Positions 22,595 to 32,530 are shown, counted from the stretch's first letter. The stretch is 64,000 nt of DNA from Bradyrhizobium guangzhouense (GCF_004114955.1 NZ_CP030054.1:124001-188000); one strand, 5' to 3'. A program made the numbers and translations. The notes: generated by a model from the sequence alone, not told the origin.

Positions 22595-24373
22595 TCACGC
22601 TCCCGAAGCGGCAGCAGCTTTCTCTTGCTGCGTCGAGGAAACGATACTGTTGACGGCCCGGTACGCGAACACAATGGCTGGCCCAATGGTGATGCCTGCT
22701 CCGGGATAGATCCCACGCATCGGGGAGGTCATGTCATTGCCGCAAGCATAGAGTCCTGGAATTGGCCTTTCCTGACCGTCCAATACCTGCCCGCAAGTGT
22801 CGGTTGCCAATCCGGTTGCAGTGCCGAGCGTTGCCGGAACGATTGGGAGTGCGACGAACGGGCCGGTTTTGATTGGCCCAAGGTTTGGGTTCTTCTTGCC
22901 CACGGCCGAATCGCCGAGCGTGCGATTGAAAGCCGATTCACCGCGATTGAACAGCGGATCGCGCCCCTCAGACGCATGCGCGTTGTGTTCTTCGACAGTC
23001 TTTTGAAGCGCGGCGGACTCCAATCCCAGCTGCTTCGCAAGCTCTGGAATCGTCCGGGCGACCTTGATGTAGCCAAGGCGCGCATATTTCCCGATGCTCA
23101 AGGTCCATGGCCATGGCAGCAAATGCCCCATCCCTCTCAGCCGTACGAAGTCGTGGTCGCAGATGAAATAGAACCGCTTGTCTGCCGGATACCCACCGTT
23201 GAACATCGCCAAGCAGATGTCGTGATAGGAATTGGATTCGTTGACAAAACGCTTTCCATCTGGCCCCACGGCAATGACGCCGGGACGGCCGCGGTCGAGC
23301 CAGCCGTAGGGAACGACTTGCGAGGAACTGCCGCTCTTCAGAATCGATACGGGCGTCCAGAAGCCGGCAGAGGCAACATTGTTGTCGATTGCCGCTCCGA
23401 GCCTTGTCGCAAGAGAGATGCCGTCGCCTGTCGCATCGGGATGGGCGAGCGTGTCGTCGTGCTGGTGGGGGCCACTGAGCTCGGCTCTCAATTGCGCGTT
23501 ACGCGCAAACCCGCCCGTTGCGAGGATCACCCCATGGGAAGCGCGCACGCGAATCTCGGAATCGGCCGACTTAACGACCGCGCCGGTGACGCGGCCTTCT
23601 TCCTTGATCAACTCTACGAGCGGGGATTCCGGCCATATCTCGACGCCGTACTTGCGCAGGCTCACAAGCAAGCGCGCGATCAGGGCGTTGCCTCCGCTGA
23701 GCTCGGTGCCGCGCCTGTGGCCAAGCCGGTCACGCGCGTAGCGGCTGACGCGGCGCAAGACGTGCCTGAGCGAGGCAAAGGATTGAAACGGATTGAGGAA
23801 GCTTCTCACCTCGCTCGATGAGATCATCATTCCGCCGAGCACAACGCGGATGGGATTGCCTATCAGATCGAAGTCGCTGCCAAGAAGCCGTCCGTCATAA
23901 GGCGCGGGGCTCAGTGCCCGGCCCTTATCGACTCCGCCGACCTGGCTTGAATGGTAGTCGGGGGCCGAGGCCAGCGTGAACTTGACTTCAGTCCCGTTCT
24001 CAAGGGCGGCGAGCGCAGCCGGGCCGTCCTCGAGATAGGCATCAACAAAGCCTGACCGGTAATATGTGCCAAGTTCATGTTGCAGGTAGGTCTTCGACTT
24101 CGCAAGCGAGTCGTCGATCTTCGCCGAGCGCGCTTGGTTCGAGCAAGGAACCCAGATCATTCCATTGGAGAGAGCTGTCGTGCCGCCAAGCCGCGCCGAC
24201 TTTTCGCAGACAGTGACGCGCAGTCCTGCCTTTGCTGCATAGAGCGCAGCCGAAAGCCCGGCCGCACCACTACCGACCACGAGAACGTCGGTTGCCCAAT
24301 TGTGCTCCGGCCTCCCCTCTCGGGCGAGTGCGACGGTCTTTCCCTTGCCTGATTGGCCCATCGGGTTATTCAT
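22595..24373 (-). CDS. FAD-dependent dehydrogenase (KstD/fumarate reductase flavoprotein family)
   Basis: A 592-residue flavoprotein. The FAD-binding motif is VLVVGSGAAGLSAALYAAKAG at about 30-50, and the second FAD region is RPIPGLYACGNDMTSPMRGIYPGAGITIGPA near the C-terminus. This architecture is shared by 3-ketosteroid 1-dehydrogenases and FAD-binding fumarate reductase-like enzymes. Substrate cannot be read; the neighbouring genes give no sterol context. It is 36 bp from the next gene of the group, so likely one operon. Confidence 0.85.
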   Translation of the reverse strand: MNNPMGQSGKGKTVALAREGRPEHNWATDVLVVGSGAAGLSAALYAAKAGLRVTVCEKSARLGGTTALSNGMIWVPCSNQARSAKIDDSLAKSKTYLQHELGTYYRSGFVDAYLEDGPAALAALENGTEVKFTLASAPDYHSSQVGGVDKGRALSPAPYDGRLLGSDFDLIGNPIRVVLGGMMISSSEVRSFLNPFQSFASLRHVLRRVSRYARDRLGHRRGTELSGGNALIARLLVSLRKYGVEIWPESPLVELIKEEGRVTGAVVKSADSEIRVRASHGVILATGGFARNAQLRAELSGPHQHDDTLAHPDATGDGISLATRLGAAIDNNVASAGFWTPVSILKSGSSSQVVPYGWLDRGRPGVIAVGPDGKRFVNESNSYHDICLAMFNGGYPADKRFYFICDHDFVRLRGMGHLLPWPWTLSIGKYARLGYIKVARTIPELAKQLGLESAALQKTVEEHNAHASEGRDPLFNRGESAFNRTLGDSAVGKKNPNLGPIKTGPFVALPIVPATLGTATGLATDTCGQVLDGQERPIPGLYACGNDMTSPMRGIYPGAGITIGPAIVFAYRAVNSIVSSTQQEKAAAASGA

Positions 24374-24409
24374 TCGAGCCTCGCTGCGAGTGTTCTCTTG
24401 GAGCTGACG

Positions 24410-25240
24410 TCAGTGATGCCGCGGAAGCGGGACGGCTTTGAACTCCTCAGCCGCCGCCTTCACTGCCCGTTCGATCGGGATTCTTTCGATGGACGAGGCG
24501 CCAACGAAACCCACGCATTGCGTTGATCGGTACACCACGATCGTATCCTCCGGCTCCGCGATTGCACCGCCATGGCAAAGCAGGATCACATCGGAGCGCA
24601 CGCTCCTTGCGGCGTCGCTGATGTCGTTGATGCGCCTGATCGCCTCTTGGATGGGCTGTCCTTCCTCATGGCCGACGAGCCCGCCTCGGGTGGCTCCTAC
24701 GTGAGGGACGATGCAGTCCGCACCTGCGCCCGCCATCGCTTTGGCGTCGTCAGGGCTCGCGACATAGGCAAGCGAGAAGATGTCCTTCTTGCGCGCAGCC
24801 GCGATCATCTCGACTTCGCGTTCGAAGCCTAGTCCGACGCGCCCGCGGCGATAGCGCCATTTGTCGCCCATCGTGGAGATGGTCGGATAGTTGATTACGC
24901 CGGAGAAACCGGCCGACCAGAATTTGTCGAGCAGGGCATCAAGATCGAGCCGGAGGGGATCCCATGCCTCAATGCCGCCGATCACGGGCACCGAAGAAAC
25001 GACGTTGCGGACTTCCGAGGCAAGTTCGAGCGTGCGCGCATTGGAATCGCCGATCCGGCTGGTCGGAAGTCCCATTAGGCGCGACAGCCCGGTGCTGTAG
25101 ACGACCAGCATGTCCGCGCCCCCGAGCACTGCACATTTCGCAACCAGACCACAGCTGCTGCCCGCGGCAAGAATGGCTTTTCGCTCCGCCACCTGGTTTG
25201 CGATCTTGGCCAGGATTTCGGTTCGCTCAAACATTCGCAT
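24410..25240 (-). CDS. Phosphoenolpyruvate hydrolase-family TIM-barrel protein
   Basis: About 276 residues from ATG 25240; the start overlaps the end of the Tm-1-like gene. Motifs include AAGSSCGLVAKCAVLGGADM, GVINYPTISTMGD and LLCHGGAIAEPEDT. This family is related to PEP mutase/isocitrate-lyase barrels and almost always pairs with a Tm-1-like (UPF0261) gene, as here. The pair's reaction is not well defined; a C-C or C-P bond hydrolase is suspected. Confidence 0.8.
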   Translation of the reverse strand: MRMFERTEILAKIANQVAERKAILAAGSSCGLVAKCAVLGGADMLVVYSTGLSRLMGLPTSRIGDSNARTLELASEVRNVVSSVPVIGGIEAWDPLRLDLDALLDKFWSAGFSGVINYPTISTMGDKWRYRRGRVGLGFEREVEMIAAARKKDIFSLAYVASPDDAKAMAGAGADCIVPHVGATRGGLVGHEEGQPIQEAIRRINDISDAARSVRSDVILLCHGGAIAEPEDTIVVYRSTQCVGFVGASSIERIPIERAVKAAAEEFKAVPLPRHH

Positions 25241-26480
25241 CGCCATCAGCCTTCTTGCCCAATTGCTTGAGGATCCATCTCGCAGCCGCCTCCGCAAATT
25301 CGGGATCGTTGATGTGACAGTTCAATTCGCGGACCGTAACCTTGGGCGGCAGATTGTCCTTAAGCGCATCGAGCCACGCGCGGTCCGCATCAGGATCTCG
25401 AAAGATGCCGCCGTCGCGGTCATAGTCGGAGACGCCTTTTGCCGGCCAAAGGACCATGACAGGCCCTTCTGCCAACGACAGCCGCTGGGCCGTAAGCCGG
25501 CCGATGCTCGTATTCTCGGCGAGGGTTGTGCGCATCAGCGTCGTGTACGGTGTATGGGAGTAGAATAGCCGGCCGCGAAATTGATCAGGAACGCTGGATG
25601 GCGCACCAAAATTGACCATGTCCACCGCGCCAGGCGCGATAACATGCGGTATTGATTGCTCTGCCGCTCCCTTGAGCCGATCCGGCCCGGCGCTCGCGGT
25701 GCCACCCACGATTTCGTCGGCGAGTTCGGTTGTGGTCAGATCAATCACAGCATCGAATTCGCCGGCCGCGATCAGCTGCTCCATCTTGCGGCCGCCCGCC
25801 CCGTTTGCAGGAAAGACGATCGCGTCGACCCCGGCCTTGCCGAGGCGCCCAACGCACTGAGTTGCCGCCGGCGTCGTCACTCCGAAGGCCGTGATCGCAA
25901 CGATCTTCGTCTTTCGCGCAGCTTTGGCGGGCGCATAGCGCATGGCGGCGATGGCCTGTCCTGCATTCTGCAAGACCCGCTCGGTAAACGCATTGATCCC
26001 GAAGAGATCGACCAATGTCGGATAGAGCATGATGTCGTTGTGGACCGCCAATTCGGCGAGAAGTGCTGGCCTTGCGCTGCTCACGAGCAGCTTGGGAAAG
26101 CCATAAGGCAAATCAGATACGACTTCGCCGAACACCGCACTCCCCTTCCCACCGGCGACCCCGACGATCGCGCCGATGGCCCCTGATGCCAGCAGATCGC
26201 GAACTTTCCCGCGTGTTGTTGCGGCGATTTCTTTCAAGAGCTCGGCGGGCGAGGCGACGCGAACGCTATGACCGCCTGCTTGATTCGTCCGGGGCGCAAT
26301 CTTCGAGGTGCCGACGTCAATCAGGACGGTCTTGCGGCCACACTTACAGATGATATCGGCCAAGTAGGAGACTTCGCGGCCCTTGGTATCGAGCGTAGCC
26401 ACAATCGCGACTGCGTTCGAAAGCTCGGACAGGCTACCATCCCGGACCGCCCCCTGGCCGTCCGTGCAATGGTGAGACAC
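25227..26480 (-). CDS. Tm-1-like ATP-binding (UPF0261) protein
   Basis: A 417-residue protein with GTG start behind ctaggaga. The N-terminus has AIVATLDTKGREVSYLADII, and the body has VGVAGGKGSAVFGEVVSDLPYGFPKLLVS and AFGVTTPAATQCVG, typical of the Tm-1-like family (named after the tomato virus-resistance protein with a similar N-terminal domain). It is fused to a TIM-barrel domain in plants; here the barrel is the adjacent gene. First gene of the group that runs to the flavoprotein gene. Confidence 0.85.
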   Translation of the reverse strand: MSHHCTDGQGAVRDGSLSELSNAVAIVATLDTKGREVSYLADIICKCGRKTVLIDVGTSKIAPRTNQAGGHSVRVASPAELLKEIAATTRGKVRDLLASGAIGAIVGVAGGKGSAVFGEVVSDLPYGFPKLLVSSARPALLAELAVHNDIMLYPTLVDLFGINAFTERVLQNAGQAIAAMRYAPAKAARKTKIVAITAFGVTTPAATQCVGRLGKAGVDAIVFPANGAGGRKMEQLIAAGEFDAVIDLTTTELADEIVGGTASAGPDRLKGAAEQSIPHVIAPGAVDMVNFGAPSSVPDQFRGRLFYSHTPYTTLMRTTLAENTSIGRLTAQRLSLAEGPVMVLWPAKGVSDYDRDGGIFRDPDADRAWLDALKDNLPPKVTVRELNCHINDPEFAEAAARWILKQLGKKADGDANV

Positions 26481-26558
26481 GATTTTTCTCCTAGATCATT
26501 CTGACCAACGCGAGGTCTAGACCGAGCGGGATCGGCGTATAAGACCGCAAAGCGTCTA

Positions 26559-26576
26559 AGTGGGTAAGATTGGGTA
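26559..26576. promoter_or_regulatory. Candidate operator: tandem GGGTAA motif
   Basis: The sequence AGTGGGTAAGATTGGGTAG has two GGGTA units 10 bp apart. It lies about 80-100 bp upstream of the Tm-1-like gene. Nearly the same arrangement is found upstream of the amidase gene at 39511-39530, at about the same distance and orientation relative to that gene. Confidence 0.4.
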
Positions 26577-26613
26577 GCCTCCTCCCGAAGTTCGAGCTAC
26601 GTGCGCGCGGGCT

Positions 26614-26621
26614 TTTCAAGT
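26614..26621. repeat. Left 8-bp target duplication of IS66 element
   Basis: TTTCAAGT directly before the left terminal repeat; the identical octamer is at 33016-33023 just outside the right terminal repeat. Confidence 0.92.
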
Positions 26622-26698
26622 GTACGCATACGACGAAGGCCGCCTGATTGACGCATGCGCGCGAGCACGGCGAGTTCTACGATGGCGTTGCGTGAAGG

Positions 26699-29600
26699 TC
26701 AGGCGGCTTGCTGATCGGCGGACTTGCCGGCTTGGTGCAGGAGCTTCCATTCCCAGGGCAGCAGTTCGCGCAGACGCGAGGTGGGAAGATCGGCGATCCG
26801 GGCGAGGACGTCGGCGAGCCAAGCCTTGGGATCGACGTCGTTGAGGCGACAGGTCGTGATCATCGTCAGCATGATAGCGGCACGGTCGGCGCCACGTTGG
26901 CTGCCAGCGAAGGTCCAGTTGCGCCTTCCCAAGGCAATGCCTCTCAATGCACGCTCAGCGCAATTGTTGGTCAAGCAGATCCTGCCATCGTCGAGGAAGC
27001 GGACGAAGTCGTCCCAGCGCTTGAGCATGTAGTTCATGGGCTTCAGGACCTCGGCGGAGCGGGAGAGGCTTTCTCGCTCGCGGAGCAGCCAGGCGTGCAT
27101 GTCGTCGAGCAGCGGCTTGCTCCGCTCCTGGCGCACAGCACGCCGCTCGTCGGCACCACGGCCGTTGATGGCGCGCTCGATCTCGAACAGGGCGTCAAGA
27201 CGCCTGACCGCCTCCAGCGCGATCGGGGAGACCGGTTTGCCCTTGCCTTCCCGGGCGGCTTTCTCGATGTCAGCCAGCTCGAAGAATCCCCGCCGCGCAT
27301 GGGCCAGGCAAAATGCCGGCGTGATCGGCATTGCTTTCCTTTTTGGATCGAACAACGGCTCGAAGCCGCCATAGCAATCCGCCTGCAGAATGCCGGCGAA
27401 GGCGGCCAGATGCCTCTGAGGATGTTCGCCCCGTCGGTTGCCCGAGGCATAATAGACCGCCGCCGGCGGCGCAGGCCCGGCGAACGGCCGGTCATCCCGC
27501 ACATACGTCCAGATCCGGCCGGTCGTGCATTTGCCCTTCGCCAGGATCCGGATGGTGGGGTGAGTAGGCCGGAGGGATTTCACCTCCAGCCTCTCGCAGA
27601 ACCGGGCGTGAGACTCTCGCCTCACCCGGCTCCCATCAGGCAATCTTGCCGCCATCGCCGAGTTGCCAATGCACAAAGAGCCTGCGGTTCTCACGCGCGA
27701 TCTTCTCCAGGAAGAGACGCGCGCGTCCTAAACGGTGATGGAAGCGCTTGTACTTTCGCTTCAACCAAATACCTAACGTCTGGTTGATGTAGCGCGCCAG
27801 CGGATAAAGCGCTGAGCGGGTGTATTGCCCATAATAAGCGATCCACCCCCTAACCATCGGGTTTAGCTCGCGAGCAATATCGTCCAGCGTCACCTCGGCT
27901 CGCCTGCGAAGTTTCAAGCCTCGGACCTTCGCCCGCATGGCGTTCAGCGCTGGTTTGCTGACCGCCGGGGTGAACCCACAGAACATCTTCTGCGAATGCG
28001 GCCCCAGGACCGATCGTGGCCGGAAGCAATAACCGAGAAAGTCAAACATGACCGTCTCGCTTTTACCTCGGCGTCGATCATCCTTGCAGTAGACGATCCT
28101 CGTCTTCGTAGGATGCAATTCCAGATGGCACTCCGCCAGCCGAGCCTGGAGCGCTTCGCGAACGCTTTGCGCCTCCATCTCATTCCGATAATGTACCAAC
28201 CCGTCATCCGCATACCGACACCACCTGAGATCGGGGAACGTCCGCGCCATCCAGAGATCAAATGCATAGTGCATGAAGAGGTTGGCGAGGATCGGGCTCA
28301 CCACGCCCCCTTGTGGGGTGCCGCGGCTTCGCTCGATTATCGTTCCATCCTCTTGCACCATCGGCGCTGTCAGCCATCGTTCGATGTAGAGCAGCGCCCA
28401 TGCGCACGTCACATGTTTCCGGACGGCCCGTAGCAACAACTCGTGGTCGATATTGTCGAACAATCCTTTGATGTCGAACTCTAGAAACCAATCATACTTC
28501 CAGCACCGCTGTCGCGTGACGCCTACGGCATCGAGAGCCGATTTTCCGGGTCTGTAGCCATAGGAATCCGCCAGAAAGATTGCGTCAAGAGCCGGCTCAA
28601 TCAGTTGTTTAACAACTGTCTGTGCCACGCGGTCCGCCACGGTGGGCACCCCGAGGATCCTCTGGCCTCCACTCTTCTTTGGAATGGAGACAGCCCGAAC
28701 AGGCGGCGGGAAGTAAGCGCCTGAACTCATTCGATTCCAAATCTTGTAGAGATTTCCCTTCAAGTCGGACTCGAACTGCTCAATCGTCACTCCGTCGACA
28801 CCGGCTGCGCCACCATTGGATCGCACCTGCAGATATGCTTCGTACACCTCTCTCTTGTCGATGTTGAACGGCTTGCTCGGCTGGTTCATCGACGTCCTCC
28901 TGTTGCCAGTTGCGACGATGGCCAGCCCACCTGATCCGATCCCTTCGCTCCGGCCCCATTACGAGCCTTCGTCGCTAATACGGATCGGTCCGTCCCAGTG
29001 CTCCGCGTCGGTAATCTCGCCTCGCGGTCTTCTCCGCTTGTGCTTCTCCCTTTCCATCGGAGCGACTGGTTCCTGCAGTTCCGCGGCAGCGCCTGCATCC
29101 GATTCACGCCCCCTCAACGCCGGTCGCCGCCCGCCCGGTCATCAGGCTCCCGGCGGGCTCATCCCAGAGGGACGACACACCTCTGGTTTTGACGACGATT
29201 TCCACGTTACGACGGTTCATCGGCGGGTTCATTTTCATTCGTCTCTCGGACGCGTATCCGTTCGGGTCTCCCCCGACCGTTAGCTTCAACGCTCACGACC
29301 GCGCCTCTTAAGCGAAGCCGCTTGAAGTGATTTGAGACCTACTCCTGAAAGTCGATCCCGAGGGGCCTACCCTCATCGCTGCCACAGCTTGCGCGCACAG
29401 ATTTTCAGATCATTTTGATCATCCTTTCTGTGTGCTTCTGCAGAACACTGTCATCGCCGTGCAGCCGCTCGGCGGCGAGGACATGGCGCTCAATCAGCTG
29501 GAACAACGGCATGACGGCGAAGGTTCCGTGGCCGACCTGGTCGGCCAGCGTCGACAGCGGCAGGTCGATCCGCTCAGCCTTGAAGCGCACGCTCTGGCGA

Positions 29601-30250
29601 TTGAGCGGGATATGCATGCCGAACTTGTCGAACAGCATTGTCGCCAGCAATTGCGGACCGATGAAGCCGCGCGGCGTGGCATGGAACGGTGCCGGCGGCT
29701 GGCTTATCTTCTCGCAATCACGGCAGGTGAACTTCTCGCGTACCGTCTCGATGACCTTAAAGCGACGCGGAATCTCCTCCAGCGTCTTGGTCACATCCTC
29801 GCCTAGCTTCGCAAGGCGCGATCCACCGCAGCAGGCGCAGGTCGTTGGAGCCTCGATAACGACGCGCTCACGTTCGATGTCGTCCGGCCACGGCTTGCGC
29901 ACCGGCCGCTTACGCGTGAAGGCGCTTACGCTCTGGGTTTTTGCGGCGGCAGCCTGCGCAGCCAGCTCATTCTCGGTCGCCGTGGTGGCGAGTTCTTCGA
30001 GCTCCAATTCCAACTGCTCGAGTAGCCGCGCCGTGCGCTCGGAGCGCAGCCCGTGCAGTTCGCGTTTGAGCTTCTCGATCCGTAGCTCAAGATGAGCGAT
30101 CAGCACCTCGCTGTCCGACAGCTCCGCCCGCGCGTTGGCGGCATCCGCGACTGCCACATCGCGTTCAGCCTGCAACGCCTCGCGCTCGGCCAGCAGCGCA
30201 AGGTAGGCGCTCGCGAGATCCGACGGAAGATCGTCCGGCTTCGATGTCAT
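26699..30250 (-). CDS. tnpC: IS66 transposase TnpC, interrupted by a group II intron
   Basis: Exon 1 is 30250-29449 and exon 2 is 27558-26699. Exon 1 has a leucine-zipper-like N-terminus, a zinc-binding region (CACCGGSRLAKLGED ... CRDCEK) and ends ERLHGDD. Exon 2 starts TTIRILAKGK and has TYVRDDRPF, LQADCYGGFEPLF and NNCAERALRGIALGRRNW, the DDE core. Joining gives 553 residues with HGDDTTIRILAKGK across the junction, the normal family sequence. If the intron splices, the transposase is intact; if not, it stops a few codons into the intron. Confidence 0.88.
27599..27632 (-). ncRNA. Group II intron domain V (tnpC intron)
   Basis: The minus strand reads GAGCCGGGTGAGGCGAGAG with the complementary arm ending GCCCGGTTC, a 34-nt hairpin with GAGA tetraloop and the AGC triad region. 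It lies about 40 nt from the intron 3' end, leaving room for domain VI. Confidence 0.88.
27636..28889 (-). CDS. ltrA: Group II intron-encoded reverse transcriptase/maturase (tnpC intron)
   Basis: A 417-residue protein. RT blocks: LEFDIKGLFDNIDHELL, SRGTPQGGVVSPILANLFMHYAFDLWM and the catalytic CRYADDGLVHYRN. The C-terminal maturase (GIIM) domain has NPMVRGWIAYYGQYTRSALY. No endonuclease domain follows. It helps its own intron splice and insert at DNA targets. It shares many blocks with the second intron's protein but differs at many positions, so the two are relatives and not a recent duplication. Confidence 0.95.
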   Translation of the reverse strand: MNQPSKPFNIDKREVYEAYLQVRSNGGAAGVDGVTIEQFESDLKGNLYKIWNRMSSGAYFPPPVRAVSIPKKSGGQRILGVPTVADRVAQTVVKQLIEPALDAIFLADSYGYRPGKSALDAVGVTRQRCWKYDWFLEFDIKGLFDNIDHELLLRAVRKHVTCAWALLYIERWLTAPMVQEDGTIIERSRGTPQGGVVSPILANLFMHYAFDLWMARTFPDLRWCRYADDGLVHYRNEMEAQSVREALQARLAECHLELHPTKTRIVYCKDDRRRGKSETVMFDFLGYCFRPRSVLGPHSQKMFCGFTPAVSKPALNAMRAKVRGLKLRRRAEVTLDDIARELNPMVRGWIAYYGQYTRSALYPLARYINQTLGIWLKRKYKRFHHRLGRARLFLEKIARENRRLFVHWQLGDGGKIA

Positions 30251-30295
30251 GAAGCCATTGAATCAGATCAAGCCGCAGATTCAAACCAAAAACGG

Positions 30296-32530
30296 CTATC
30301 CGACACGCGTCGGACGATGAGTTTCTTGAGGGTTGCGCCAATCGATTCCGGACAACAGGTAGCTCATCTGAGCCGATGAGATCGTCACCGCTTCGCCCGC
30401 AACCGATGGCCAGACGAACCTTCCTCTCTCAAGTCTCTTAGTGAACAGGCATGCTCCCTGGCCATGGTGAGTCGGCCCCGGGAGTTGCACCCGGAGCCGC
30501 TCTCCGAACCGTACGTGACGCTCTCACGTCATACGGCTCTCAACAAGTAACGAAGCAGAACCTAACATCGTCCAATGAGCGAACAGCTTCGGCCTACGGC
30601 AGCGGATCAGCCTGAGCCTGGTGGAGGCCCTGACTTTTCCATTCTTCAGCCCTTTGTATTTGCGTCGCGCCCAGCGGTTTAGAGATTCGTCGACGTATCG
30701 ATACAGGTTATGCATTTCTGACCGCCCATATCTGCCGTAGTACTGCATCCATCCACGAAGGACGGGGTTCAGTTCCAAGGCGATTGCGTCGATTTCCGTC
30801 TGCGAGCGAAGCCTGAGCCGGAGCTGCCGGATCGTCATCCGCATAGACTTCATTGCCGCCCTGCTGACCGCTGGCGAGAACGTACAGAAGTTTTCTTTCT
30901 TCTGATGGTTTCTTGCCCTGCGCGGTCGAAAGGTAAATCCCAGAAAGTCAAATGACTGACTGGCATGGCTACCCGGGCGATTGCTATCTTTGCAGTAGAC
31001 GATCTTGGTCTTGTCGGGATGCATTTCGAGTTCGCATTCCCTGAACCTCGCCTGCAGCGCCGCCTTGATGGCTTCCGCTTCAGCCTTGGTTCGGCAATGT
31101 ACGAGCCCGTCGTCCGCGTATCGACACCACGGTGACTGCGGGAAGTTTCGCGCCATCCATATATCGAACGCATAATGCAAGAACAAATTGGCAAGGACGG
31201 GACTGATCACGCCGCCTTGGGGTGTACCCCGGTCGCGAGCGGTGATCGCTCCGTCTTTGCCTTGCATCGGCGCTGTTAGCCAGCGTTCGATGTAGAGCAG
31301 AGCCCATTCGTCTTGCACATGCTTCCTGACGGCTTTCATAAGCAACTGGTGGCTGATATTGTCGAACAGGCCTTTGATGTCGAACTCCAGCACCCAGTCC
31401 ATCTTCCAGCACCGTTGCCGGGTGATGCCGACGGCGTCCAGCGCGGCTTTTCCGGGCCGGTAGCCGTAGGAATCGGGAAGGAAGATTTTCTCGAGTACTT
31501 GTTCAATCTGAAGCTTGACGACCGTCTGCGCCACGCGATCTGCTACTGTCGGCACGCCTAGAATGCGTTGTCCGCCGTTCTTCTTGGGAATGGGGACAGC
31601 CCGAACGGCAGGTGGAAAGTAGCTGCCAGAAGACATTCGATTCCAGACCTTGTAAAGGTTGCCCTTGAAGTCCTTCTCAAAAGCTTCGAGCGATACCTTA
31701 TCCACGCCGGCCGCGCCCGCATTGGCTTTGACCAGTTTGTAGGCCTTCATCACTGTCTGCTTGTCGATATCGTACTGCTTACGTCCGGTTACACTCACAT
31801 GTCCTCCTGCTCATCACAGTTGCATATGGGCGCAACCCACTTGTTTCGGCCCCTTCGCTCCAGTTCCATTACAGCACCTTCATCACTACTACGAGCCGAT
31901 CCGCCCCAGTGTTGTGCTTCGGTACTCTCGTCTCGCGGTGTGTGCCGCTTGAACTTCTCCCTTGGCATCACAACGACTGGTTCCTGCAGTTCTCTACAAG
32001 AGCCTGTATCCAGATCGCGTCCCCTAAACGCCGGTCGCCATCCGCGCAGTAATCCAGGCGTCTCACGGATTGATCTCAGGGATGGCACGCGCCCCTGATT
32101 TTGGCGACGCCTTAGTAATTTTCGACGCGTCATCGGAAGATTTGCTTTCGCTCGCCTTCTGGATACTTACCTGCCCCGTAAACCCGGGACTTTTGCAACA
32201 CTTGCTGATGACCGCGCCTTTTAAACGAAGCCACAGTGTCGTGGTTTTGCACCTGCGCCTGGAACGCCGATGCAGGAGGGCCGTCCTCCATCTCTCATAA
32301 AGCTGTACGCATCAAATTCGGTTATTCACCTCCTTCATGCTCTGCAGCACACCGTGCCAGATCACCTTCACAAGATCGCTGCGGCGACCGCGGAAGACGA
32401 ACAAATGACCGCTGAGCGGTTCTTTGCGCAGCACCTCCTGAACTTGGAGGGCCAGCGACAGGAAGCCTCTGCGCATATCCGTGTAGCCTGTCGCCAGCCA
32501 CACTCGCACATTCCCTGGTACAGCAATCAT
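30296..32530 (-). CDS. tnpB: IS66 accessory protein TnpB, interrupted by a group II intron
   Basis: Exon 1 is 32530-32353 (MIAVPGNVRVWLATGYTDMR ... LVKVIWH) and exon 2 is 30465-30296 (GQGACLFTKRLERGRFVWP ... DWRNPQETHRPTRVG). Joining gives VIWHDGQGACLFTKR, the family's normal sequence, and a 115-residue protein of usual size. The start overlaps the tnpA stop (ATGA). Function is accessory to IS66 transposition. Confidence 0.88.
30506..30539 (-). ncRNA. Group II intron domain V (tnpB intron)
   Basis: The minus strand reads GAGCCGTATGACGTGAGAG with its complementary arm ending TACGGTTC: a 34-nt hairpin with the canonical sequence of bacterial domain V. It lies 40 nt from the intron 3' end. Confidence 0.92.
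30524..31798 (-). CDS. ltrA: Group II intron-encoded reverse transcriptase/maturase (tnpB intron)
   Basis: A 424-residue protein with LEFDIKGLFDNISHQLLMKA, DRGTPQGGVISPVLANLFLHYAFDIWM, the catalytic CRYADDGLVHCRT and a maturase domain (NPVLRGWMQYYGRYGRSEMH). No endonuclease domain. The last codons overlap domain V, as is common in compact introns. It appears intact. Confidence 0.95.
   Translation of the reverse strand: MSVTGRKQYDIDKQTVMKAYKLVKANAGAAGVDKVSLEAFEKDFKGNLYKVWNRMSSGSYFPPAVRAVPIPKKNGGQRILGVPTVADRVAQTVVKLQIEQVLEKIFLPDSYGYRPGKAALDAVGITRQRCWKMDWVLEFDIKGLFDNISHQLLMKAVRKHVQDEWALLYIERWLTAPMQGKDGAITARDRGTPQGGVISPVLANLFLHYAFDIWMARNFPQSPWCRYADDGLVHCRTKAEAEAIKAALQARFRECELEMHPDKTKIVYCKDSNRPGSHASQSFDFLGFTFRPRRARNHQKKENFCTFSPAVSRAAMKSMRMTIRQLRLRLRSQTEIDAIALELNPVLRGWMQYYGRYGRSEMHNLYRYVDESLNRWARRKYKGLKNGKVRASTRLRLIRCRRPKLFAHWTMLGSASLLVESRMT

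Larger units (their letters stand above)
27559..29448 (-). mobile_element. Group II intron in tnpC
   Basis: The 5' end is GTGTTCTGCAG (from 29448) and the 3' end is ACTCACC (27559), chosen because they restore tnpC and match the other intron. 1890 nt, with an intron-encoded protein gene and a domain V hairpin near the 3' end. The ORF lies in the usual domain IV place. All key parts seem present, so it may be self-splicing and mobile. Confidence 0.88.
30466..32352 (-). mobile_element. Group II intron in tnpB
   Basis: 1887 nt. The 5' end is GTGTGCTGCAG (from 32352), matching the GUGYG consensus, and the 3' end is ACTCACC (30466). Both ends resemble those of the tnpC intron. Contains an intron-encoded RT gene and domain V. 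Excision restores tnpB exactly. Confidence 0.88.

Noticed and set aside
26699..29448. tnpC fragment annotated as an independent transposase (longer frame to 27694)
   Set aside because: The extra N-terminal residues of that frame are translated intron domain V/VI sequence; the true exon begins at 27558.
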